A DNA stretch of 5,617 nt. Origin: Bacteroidia bacterium (GTDB lineage Bacteria > Bacteroidota > Bacteroidia > B-17B0 > Aurantibacillaceae). Every line of letters begins with the position of its first letter. The first letter of the stretch is position 1. Both the position numbers and the translations under genes were made by a program. The stretch covers positions 1 through 5,617 of the forward strand of contig JACMLS010000535.1 of the NCBI GenBank assembly GCA_014379485.1, in the 5' to 3' direction. The notes beneath the pieces were generated by a model, which was not told the DNA's origin, made no database searches, and worked only from the letters and a program-made list of their open reading frames with translations. Below, piece after piece: positions 1 to 5,098 of this stretch.

Positions 1-46
1 AAAGGTCACATGGAATACGCCATATTCATTTCAGTTTGTACGCTAA
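1..46 (+). other. Possible 3' end of a convergent plus-strand gene cut by the left edge
   Basis: The plus strand is open from the left edge in all three frames. The frame starting at base 2 ends with TAA at 44-46 and reads KVTWNTPYSFQFVR. Its alternating polar/apolar pattern with aromatic residues near the end resembles the last strand of an outer-membrane beta-barrel. The frame starting at base 1 stays open to TGA at 64-66 and gives a less structured peptide. About 15-21 codons are too few to identify a gene or even prove that one exists. If real, it converges on the secreted-protein gene at 84-2408, with no obvious hairpin terminator between them. The beta-barrel reading is a guess. Confidence 0.15.
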
Positions 47-83
47 TGTATATGACTATTTCATGAGGGTACTATTTAAAATT

Positions 84-2408
84 TTACTCCATTAATTCTA
101 TCCAGCCTTTAAGTACTTTGTTACTATCAAGCAAATGTATTACATAAAAATAAGTGGCCGGTGGTAATTTTTTTCCGTCTTCATTTTTTCCTGCCCATAC
201 TTTATCAACGTTATTGTAATCTGTTTCTTCAAAAACTTTTGCACCGTAGCGGTTAAACACATACACCATGTTTTTTTCGCTGGTAATACCGTTTATAAAC
301 CAAAAATCGTTATAACCATCCATATTAGGAGAGATGGCGTTGTAAGCAACATCAACAGTTCCTCCGCTTGTATTCAGGCAGGTATCAATGATCTTAATGG
401 TGTCTGATTCAAAAGTATCGCAACTTGTTCCCAAAATAATTTTATGCGTAACAACATAAGTTCCCTGGGTACTCTGATCTACAAAAATGTCTCCTGTATT
501 ACCATCAAGCGCTAAAGTTCCTGTTGCGGGAGGAACGGAATTGTAGATGTAATTACCAACTCCGTAAAGTGCGGGATTATTAAAAATGGTATCTGATGTT
601 TCTTTGCAAAAAACTTGTGGACCTGAATAATAGAACGAAGCATCAAAAGCTCCCACCAATGTAATTACAAAAGTGTCTGTAGAAAAACAGGGGCCTGGTG
701 TTGTGTAAGAGCCGTAATAATCTCCGTTGGTCATACCATTTGGTATTGTAAAACTTCCGTTAGCAGTATTAAACCCGGGAATGAGAGTAACATTGGTAAA
801 AGTTCCACCGGGGGTTACAATGAAAGGAATTACTGTGTCTCCTGTTATATTACAGAATGGATTTGAGTAAACAACAGAAGCATCATCAGGAGGCAAACCG
901 TTAATTTCAATTGAGTCTGCATAAGTTGGGCAAATACTTAAGGGATCTACAAAAAAGACATGGTACCAACCTGGGCAAATAGGTTGTGCAATAGTTCCGG
1001 TAAAAGTTCCTGAAGGGCCAGACCAGTTGATAATGTAATTTGTGGTTGGCGGACCTTGCACCATGCCTGAATTAGTGCAGGAACCTGCACAGGAAGCATT
1101 GTTTTGCACAAGGGTATAGCTAATAGGACCATCAATATAAACGTTTTGCAGTTCAATGCAGGTGTTGGTTTGGTTGGTAGAAAGGATATTATAACTTCCT
1201 TCGCAGAGCCCTGTTGGCTGTGGAGAGGTTGCAGTAGGGCTTAATACAACTACGCTATCTATAATGTTGGCATGCCCATCTGTAATCAAAGAGCCAAAAG
1301 GGTAGGTAGCAGCTGTGGAACCGATTACGTTTATGCTTCCGTTACAATCGCCTAAGCAGGCTGTATTGGTAAAAGATACATTGGCAAAGTCGCAACAGTT
1401 TAAAACGGCTTTATAACGCAGGTCAGGATCTGAACTACAGGCCGAACTGGTACCAAAAAATTCACCGTCTGATTTTGTATTAACATCAACTTGCAGATTT
1501 TTTATTGTGGGGGTGAGTGAACAGCTTTTGGTTTTAGCGGTAAACTTAAAAACCCAGGTAGAACTTAAAGTAGAAGGATCTCCCATATCATCAGTAATAT
1601 TTCCATTTCCGTTCTGATCATAAAAAAATCCGGGAGTTGGTGTATTACTCCAGATCCAGTTACCTGTACCACTTGCCGGTATGCTGCCAATTGCGGTAGC
1701 AGATATGCCCGTAATATCCCACGCACTGGTAAATGTGGGTATTACACCTTTTAAATAGTTTCCGTTAACTGCCCTATATCCCTGTAAAGTGTAAGTAAAC
1801 TGAACTATGTTGTTCTCCGGAAAAAAACCATTTACAGCCATTGGGTTTGTTTGCACAAATGAGTTTTGTGCGCAGGCCAGGCAATCATTTCCGTTTTTAA
1901 TGGTGAGAGTAAAATTTCCGATATCTGTTGCGTTTGCGCAGCCTCTTACCTGTATATAATATTCTGTATAAGGTGTCAGGCCAGAAATGATGGTGGTTGC
2001 CTGGCCACCGGTGCCAATGATACAGCCAATGGGGGTAAGATTAAGACACATTCCCTGATTATTCATAAACAAAGAAATGCCGGGGTTAGACATAAATGGG
2101 GCGCTTGAGCCAGAAACTTTTATGGAAACCCTTTCTGCAGAAGCAGTAAATTTAAACCACACATCTGGACTTTGATTACTGATATTACCGCTTGGAAAGC
2201 AGGAGTTGAGCGCATAAGTGGCAGGCTCTGGATTGGCATTTACTGTTGAGCCGGAAACTATAATTGAATCGCCAAAAGAAGGGTTCGGACATCCTATTGG
2301 TTGCGGCAAGGTACCCAGGTAATTGGGAAGGCAAGGGGTGTCGTTAAGCGGAGCTTGCGAAAAACAAAAAAAAGGAAACAGGGAGAGTATGAATAGTTTT
2401 TTAAGCAT
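84..2408 (-). CDS. Secreted multi-domain protein with T9SS type B (CHU_C, gliding motility-associated) C-terminal sorting domain
   Basis: This 774-residue protein is probably exported by Sec and then moved across the outer membrane by the type IX system, to be surface-attached or released. It starts at ATG 2406-2408 with a clear signal peptide (MLKKLFILSLFPFFCFSQ, likely cleaved after residue 18). Visible parts in order: a beta-rich region at about 60-172 resembling PPC/CUB-like surface domains (DVWFKFTA, then GLTPYTEYYIQV); a Cys-rich middle region with an Asp/Asn loop DQNGNGNITDD at 264-274 that looks Ca2+-binding; two SprB-like Cys repeats at about 344-427 and 432-503; two related Ig-like modules at about 508-585 and 588-675; and the CHU_C domain at about 685-774 (AISPNMDGYND, YVFNRYGAKVFE, WAGKNEDGKKLPPATYFYVI, KGWIELME). 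The C-terminal domain and signal peptide are firm. The ligand or function of the ectodomain is unknown; adhesin-like is an inference. The gene lies 134 bases behind the pyrophosphohydrolase gene, so it may have its own promoter. Confidence 0.93.
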   Translation of the reverse strand: MLKKLFILSLFPFFCFSQAPLNDTPCLPNYLGTLPQPIGCPNPSFGDSIIVSGSTVNANPEPATYALNSCFPSGNISNQSPDVWFKFTASAERVSIKVSGSSAPFMSNPGISLFMNNQGMCLNLTPIGCIIGTGGQATTIISGLTPYTEYYIQVRGCANATDIGNFTLTIKNGNDCLACAQNSFVQTNPMAVNGFFPENNIVQFTYTLQGYRAVNGNYLKGVIPTFTSAWDITGISATAIGSIPASGTGNWIWSNTPTPGFFYDQNGNGNITDDMGDPSTLSSTWVFKFTAKTKSCSLTPTIKNLQVDVNTKSDGEFFGTSSACSSDPDLRYKAVLNCCDFANVSFTNTACLGDCNGSINVIGSTAATYPFGSLITDGHANIIDSVVVLSPTATSPQPTGLCEGSYNILSTNQTNTCIELQNVYIDGPISYTLVQNNASCAGSCTNSGMVQGPPTTNYIINWSGPSGTFTGTIAQPICPGWYHVFFVDPLSICPTYADSIEINGLPPDDASVVYSNPFCNITGDTVIPFIVTPGGTFTNVTLIPGFNTANGSFTIPNGMTNGDYYGSYTTPGPCFSTDTFVITLVGAFDASFYYSGPQVFCKETSDTIFNNPALYGVGNYIYNSVPPATGTLALDGNTGDIFVDQSTQGTYVVTHKIILGTSCDTFESDTIKIIDTCLNTSGGTVDVAYNAISPNMDGYNDFWFINGITSEKNMVYVFNRYGAKVFEETDYNNVDKVWAGKNEDGKKLPPATYFYVIHLLDSNKVLKGWIELME
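384..887 (-). repeat. Two tandem Ig-like modules inside the secreted protein
   Basis: Residues about 508-585 (bases 654-887) and 588-675 (bases 384-647) follow one template. Each has a DAS-x-x-Y-S start, an early Cys (PFCN; VFCK), a DT pair, a Gly-rich turn, a 'NG/DGNTG' turn before an I-P/I-F strand, a Y-rich strand (GDYYGSYTT; GTYVVTHKI), then a Cys and a closing 'DTF.I/DTI.I' strand. The pattern matches the tandem extracellular modules common in large Bacteroidota surface proteins. The two copies have diverged strongly at protein level, so this is an old duplication, not a recent DNA repeat. Confidence 0.6.
900..1379 (-). repeat. Two SprB-like Cys-containing repeat units inside the secreted protein
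   Basis: Residues about 344-427 (bases 1128-1379) open with CLGDCNGSI and close with LCEGSYNI followed by a further Cys. Residues about 432-503 (bases 900-1115) open with CAGSCTNSGMV and close with ICPGWYHVFFVD followed by a Cys. This C-x-G-x-C-x-G ... C-x-G-x-Y layout is that of the SprB-type repeats of flavobacterial gliding adhesins. Only two degenerate units are present, against the many copies of true SprB. The assignment is by pattern and was not tested with a profile. Confidence 0.5.
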
Positions 2409-2542
2409 TTATAGGGTAGGTGTTTTAACCGACTAATTTAGGAATTATGATGCTTATTTCCTTGTTTATTTCGTTAAACTGCAAAAAGAAAGGAATGAAT
2501 AATAACAGGTCCGGATGAAAGAATAATCTTATTGGATGAGTT

Positions 2543-2944
2543 CTACTTTTCAATTATTTGTTTTAACGATGGTCTGAAGTAAAGATTGCTTTTTAAGATC
2601 TTACCGTCTTCGCGAAAGATAGGTTTTCCCTGCTCATCTAATTTACTCATGTTGCTGCGGTGAATTTCATCGTATACTTCTTCAATTTTATGCTGCAGGC
2701 CATGTTTTAAAATGGTGCCAAAGAGAATGTAGAGCTGATCGCCAAGGGCATCTGCAATTTCTACCAGGTCGCCTTTTTTACAGGCTTCAAGGTATTCTTC
2801 GTTCTCTTCTTTTATCAGGTTAAACCTAAGTGTGTAATCGCGCTCGTTTATTAAGCCAGGTTTTTCTGCATTCCCAATTAAAAAAATATCATGAAATTCT
2901 GCTACAGAATTTATTTTTTTCAGAAGCGTTTCTTTGTTTTCCAT
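2543..2944 (-). CDS. MazG/PRA-PH-like nucleoside triphosphate pyrophosphohydrolase
   Basis: This 133-residue, mostly alpha-helical cytoplasmic protein carries the metal-binding signature of the all-alpha NTP-PPase superfamily (MazG, HisE, dUTPase-like): E-E-x-x-E at residues 46-50 (KEENEEYLEA) and E-x-x-D at 62-65 (EIADALGD). These enzymes bind Mg2+ and cleave NTPs to NMP and pyrophosphate. Many remove abnormal nucleotides, but the substrate here cannot be read from sequence. The N-terminal 'VAEFHDIF' helix and the C-terminal 'RSNMSKLDEQGKPIFREDGK' tail are, from memory, typical of a stand-alone PRA-PH-like subgroup often found in Bacteroidota. That makes a histidine-pathway HisE unlikely, and no his genes are nearby. 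The start is ATG at 2942-2944. It follows the OmpH-like gene by 30 bases on the same strand and is probably its operon partner. Length and motifs look complete. Confidence 0.85.
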   Translation of the reverse strand: MENKETLLKKINSVAEFHDIFLIGNAEKPGLINERDYTLRFNLIKEENEEYLEACKKGDLVEIADALGDQLYILFGTILKHGLQHKIEEVYDEIHRSNMSKLDEQGKPIFREDGKILKSNLYFRPSLKQIIEK

Positions 2945-2974
2945 TTGCCTGATTTTTGTTTCTGTTTAATAAGT

Positions 2975-3631
2975 TTATGGTTTTTTTGATGCTTCTTTTT
3001 TAAGCCTGTACTCTTCATTCAGGCCCTTTAAAACAGCAGAGGTTACATCTAACTGGGGGTTTGCGTACGAAAGTGTATTTACCATAGAGATCTTTGAGAG
3101 AATAAAATCGTAATGAAACTGCTCGTTGAATTTTGCAATAAATGCATTTACACTTTTCATCATCTCTTCCTGTTTTTTGGCTACCTCCAATTCAAGGGCT
3201 TTCATCTGATTTTCTTTGCCAAGAATATCTTTTTGTTTCTGCTCAAGCTCAGCGGCTTTTTTTTCTATTTCGGGTCTCGAAGCAATGCCGGCCTGCGCCA
3301 TTTCCTGATAAGCCTGGTATTCTTGCTGAAACTTCATTGTCATGCTTTCGTACTGACTTTGAATGGCTTGCTGGCGGGCACCTAAAGTTTTTGATTCGTC
3401 TTTTATGTACTCATAACCAAAAGTAATTGAATCAACATCTATAAAAGCTATTTTTCCTTTTGGCAGATTTGCCGGATCAATTTTATCAATTATCAGTTTT
3501 TTTTGTTCTTTATCTGAACCTGAATTTTCTGTACCTCCTCCTAAAGAAGACTTTAGAGAAAAGTAAAGGAAAAAAAGTACAGCAACCGCAATAAGCAATA
3601 CAACATTTAAAACAGTGGATAGGTTTTTCAT
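2975..3631 (-). CDS. OmpH/Skp-family coiled-coil envelope protein with N-terminal membrane anchor
   Basis: This 218-residue protein starts at ATG 3629-3631. Residues about 7-25 form one hydrophobic helix (VLNVVLLIAVAVLFFLYF) without a convincing signal-peptidase or lipobox site, so it may stay anchored in the inner membrane facing the periplasm. A linker rich in Gly, Ser and Lys follows. Residues about 59-75 (GKIAFIDVDSITFGYEY) match the opening beta-strand of the Skp/OmpH fold. Residues about 80-170 are a Gln/Glu/Lys-rich coiled coil, the tentacle region of Skp. The segment 'NAFIAKFNEQFHYDFILSK' is the usual return helix leading to the closing strand, and the tail is Lys-rich. Skp proteins hold unfolded outer-membrane proteins in the periplasm; chaperone activity here is by family only. 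No bamA or lpxD neighbour is visible, unlike classical skp loci, so this looks like a paralogue. Confidence 0.82.
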   Translation of the reverse strand: MKNLSTVLNVVLLIAVAVLFFLYFSLKSSLGGGTENSGSDKEQKKLIIDKIDPANLPKGKIAFIDVDSITFGYEYIKDESKTLGARQQAIQSQYESMTMKFQQEYQAYQEMAQAGIASRPEIEKKAAELEQKQKDILGKENQMKALELEVAKKQEEMMKSVNAFIAKFNEQFHYDFILSKISMVNTLSYANPQLDVTSAVLKGLNEEYRLKKEASKKP

Positions 3632-3711
3632 AGATCAGGTTTATATAATACGTTTCAAACGAAAGAAACCCTAAAATATTTCAGAGAAAATTTTCTGGCA
3701 TCAATCTGCTG

Positions 3712-3719
3712 CAAAAATA
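3712..3719 (-). promoter_or_regulatory. Candidate Bacteroidota -7 box upstream of the OmpH-like gene
   Basis: Read on the minus strand these bases are TATTTTTG, an exact fit to the Bacteroidota -7 consensus TAnnTTTG. The box lies 80 bases upstream of the ATG, giving a plausible leader of about 70-75 bases. No convincing -33 element (TTTG/TTG) is found about 19-21 bases further upstream, and such 8-mers are not rare in AT-rich DNA, so confidence is low. Confidence 0.3.
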
Positions 3720-3871
3720 ACCAAGGAATTTAAAGGAATGGAAGATTTTTGATTTTTCTTTAAACGGTGGATTAACAATTGAGATTGGGAACTGTTTTTG
3801 CTACTTCCATTTCGCACGGGCAATTTCTCTCTTCTGAATAATTGATGCTAAGCTTACGCGCGCGGCGATCC

Positions 3872-3898
3872 CCTACTTTTTTCTTAACAAAAAGTAGG
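3872..3898. repeat. Perfect 10-bp inverted repeat (short hairpin)
   Basis: CCTACTTTTT (3872-3881) and AAAAAGTAGG (3889-3898) are exact reverse complements around a 7-base loop TCTTAAC. AAAAAGT is then repeated directly at 3900-3906, 11 bases after its first copy at 3889. The fold is possible on either strand, but neither strand has a U-run straight after the stem, so it is not a textbook intrinsic terminator. Confidence 0.85.
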
Positions 3899-3909
3899 CA
3901 AAAAGTCAA

Positions 3910-3990
3910 GGCCATTCGCCAACTGAAAGCTTTTCCTTTCGCACTATCAGCGCCTCATGCCGGAAAACTTTCAGTTCGCACCGAATGGCC
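3910..3990. repeat. Long imperfect inverted repeat (81-base hairpin, 24 paired bases)
   Basis: Three stem blocks are nested. GGCCATTCG (3910-3918) pairs with CGAATGGCC (3982-3990). AACTGAAAG (3921-3929) pairs with CTTTCAGTT (3968-3976). TTTTCC (3931-3936) pairs with GGAAAA (3962-3967). They are separated by an unequal internal loop (2 against 5 bases) and a single bulged C at 3930, with a loop of about 25 bases (3937-3961). Stems of this length are very unlikely by chance. The structure would form in RNA read from either strand. Confidence 0.85.
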
Positions 3991-4080
3991 AGGTACAGCG
4001 CACACGGCGGCTCAGGCGTTTTGATTTAGACATTAAAAAAGTGGTTTTTATATTGATGCGTATACGATAGATATATGGAG

Positions 4081-4112
4081 CAAGGATTTACGCAGATTAA
4101 AGGCACAGATTT
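4081..4112. repeat. Short degenerate repeat of the 'GATT-acgca' kind
   Basis: GATT recurs at 4085, 4095 and 4108 in the setting gatttacgca / gattaaaggcaca / gattttt. On the minus strand this reads as AATCTGTGCC, AATCTGCGTA, AATCC. Similar 'aatctgcgt' strings are, from memory, common short intergenic repeats in Bacteroidota and other phyla. With three degenerate units of unequal spacing (10 and 13 bases) the call is tentative. It lies just behind the stop codon of the membrane-protein gene. Confidence 0.35.
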
Positions 4113-4124
4113 TTTTTGGAGAGA

Positions 4125-5093
4125 CTATTTATTAGCGGTAAATGTTACAAAACTTACCGGAAGTCCCTTAACCTGGTTTTGAGAAATGGCAGGAAGTACG
4201 GTTTCTGTTTTTTCATTATCAGAAACAATGGCGTTTCTTGATTTGAAGAGCGAAATGGCAGGTAAAATACCCAATACAAAAACAACTATAAGTGCGGGCT
4301 TAAACTGAAAGGTAAAGGACCATTGGTGAAATTTAGATTCTGCCCTCCCGGCAAAAAGTATGTACAGAAAAAAGATCATTCCCATATGGTAAACCCAAAG
4401 AACAGGGTTTAAGTTCTGTCCCAAAGGCCCCAGCAACATAAGGTTAAGTACGTTTACACTGATCAGGAGCGGAATAGCAATTCGTTTTGCTGTTGGAAAA
4501 AGGAGTGCAATACCCGCAAAGATCTCAACAAACGGAATTACGTAACCAACCCTGTGCATAAATTGTATTTGCCCCGGCGTTAAAACATTGTTCCAGGAGC
4601 TGATCATCCATGGCCATGTGCTTGTGCTGAAGCCGGTGTTTAGTTTGTGTATACCGCCCCACACAAAAATAAGTACCACACAAAGCTTAAGCGAGTTTAA
4701 AACAGGCGTGTATTTTTTTGGTTCATCTACTCTCCAATTATAAAAGGCCAACACAAAAAACATTATGAGGTATTGGTAAAACCAGGGTTGCAATCTGTTT
4801 CTGTCTGCCACAATTAAAAAGCCTGCCAGTAATAAAAACAATACTGTAAAAACGGTAGGCTTTCTCGAAAACAGAATCAGCAAAGGCATCAGCACAAAAA
4901 AACCGAACATTATTTTTTCTGCAATGGGGTGCAGATTATCAAGGCCGGCAATAAACGGGTTGCAGGAGTTGTGTAACCAGGCTGGTGCAGAGATAAGAAC
5001 AGATGCAAGCATTGTAAGCGCAAGTACTACTTTTAATGATCTTAGTCTTCTGCTAATGGTAATTTCAGGAAAGTATAGGTTTCTCCAATTCAT
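4125..5093 (-). CDS. Polytopic DoxX/HTTM-like integral membrane protein of unknown function
   Basis: With the start at ATG 5091-5093 this is a 322-residue protein. About nine hydrophobic segments are visible, at roughly 21-39, 60-76, 78-96, 104-120, 132-149, 182-200, 205-224, 230-248 and 266-284, so it is an inner-membrane protein. 'DRNRLQPWFYQYL' at 97-109, 'WGGIHKLNTGF' at 145-155 and 'IPFVEIFAGIALLF' at 186-199 recall the DoxX/MauE and HTTM families, some of which act in redox or quinone-linked reactions. No catalytic motif is clear, so no activity is proposed. The tail after residue 285 is hydrophilic. A TTG at 5100-5102 would add three residues (L/M-K-T) and overlap the upstream stop as TTGA; ATG is preferred because TTG starts are uncommon and the ATG leaves a 5-base gap. 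It is almost certainly co-transcribed with the NlpC/P60 gene. Confidence 0.75.
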   Translation of the reverse strand: MNWRNLYFPEITISRRLRSLKVVLALTMLASVLISAPAWLHNSCNPFIAGLDNLHPIAEKIMFGFFVLMPLLILFSRKPTVFTVLFLLLAGFLIVADRNRLQPWFYQYLIMFFVLAFYNWRVDEPKKYTPVLNSLKLCVVLIFVWGGIHKLNTGFSTSTWPWMISSWNNVLTPGQIQFMHRVGYVIPFVEIFAGIALLFPTAKRIAIPLLISVNVLNLMLLGPLGQNLNPVLWVYHMGMIFFLYILFAGRAESKFHQWSFTFQFKPALIVVFVLGILPAISLFKSRNAIVSDNEKTETVLPAISQNQVKGLPVSFVTFTANK

Positions 5094-5098
5094 AGTTT

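Larger units (their letters stand above)
3842..4024. repeat. Palindromic, GC-richer intergenic element (putative dispersed repeat)
   Basis: This stretch differs from its flanks. It opens with a run of CG steps (about 3856-3867), carries two inverted repeats (3872-3898 and 3910-3990), and ends in another GC-rich block (about 3997-4018) before the sequence returns to AT-rich. A 60-codon plus-strand ORF runs through it, but its codons are the hairpin arms and it resembles no known domain. I recall very similar reading frames ('RRSPTFFLTKSRQK') as spurious hypothetical proteins in several Bacteroidota genomes, which would mean a dispersed repeat; this comes from memory. Boundaries are approximate, with no clear terminal inverted repeats or target-site duplication. 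Its place between two transcription units would suit a termination or mRNA-processing role. Confidence 0.5.
3632..4124. other. 493-base intergenic region between two minus-strand operons
   Basis: Reading rightwards from the OmpH-like start, bases 3632-3780 are AT-rich leader with a candidate -7 box at 3712-3719. Bases about 3781-3841 show nothing notable. Bases about 3842-4024 hold a GC-richer palindromic element. Bases 4025-4080 are AT-rich with no recognisable feature. Bases 4081-4112 carry a degenerate repeat. I see no tRNA-like fold, transposase fragment or credible gene. The region separates the end of the peptidase/membrane-protein unit from the start of the OmpH/pyrophosphohydrolase unit. 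Confidence 0.7.

Noticed and set aside
1866..2108. 80-codon plus-strand ORF and the minus-strand 69-codon frame at 947-1156
   Set aside because: Both are shadows of the 774-residue secreted-protein gene, whose frame has a signal peptide and a C-terminal sorting domain.
2482..2489. Possible -7 box (TCTTTTTG on the minus strand) upstream of the secreted-protein gene
   Set aside because: One mismatch at the conserved A of TAnnTTTG and no -33 element found; too weak to annotate.
3113..3426. Plus-strand ORFs of 90 and 94 codons rich in Phe/Leu
   Set aside because: They are antisense to the Lys/Glu/Gln-rich coiled coil of the OmpH-like gene; the reverse complement of such codons gives Phe/Leu-rich spurious frames.
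3651..3661. CGTTT-C-AAACG inverted repeat just upstream of the OmpH-like start
   Set aside because: Only 5-base arms; expected by chance at this length and not linked to a known operator.
3685..3696. 12-base palindrome AGAAAATTTTCT in the OmpH leader
   Set aside because: A/T-only core in AT-rich spacer, not repeated nearby; could be chance and no regulator is suggested.
3872..3898. Intrinsic terminator for the peptidase/membrane-protein operon
   Set aside because: The stem is perfect but A/T-heavy and lacks a U-run directly after it on the minus strand, so it is kept as a repeat and not called a terminator.
3842..4024. 60-codon plus-strand ORF in the intergenic region
   Set aside because: It runs straight through two hairpins, has no recognisable domain, and is composed of the inverted-repeat arms; best explained as a chance frame in a repeat element.
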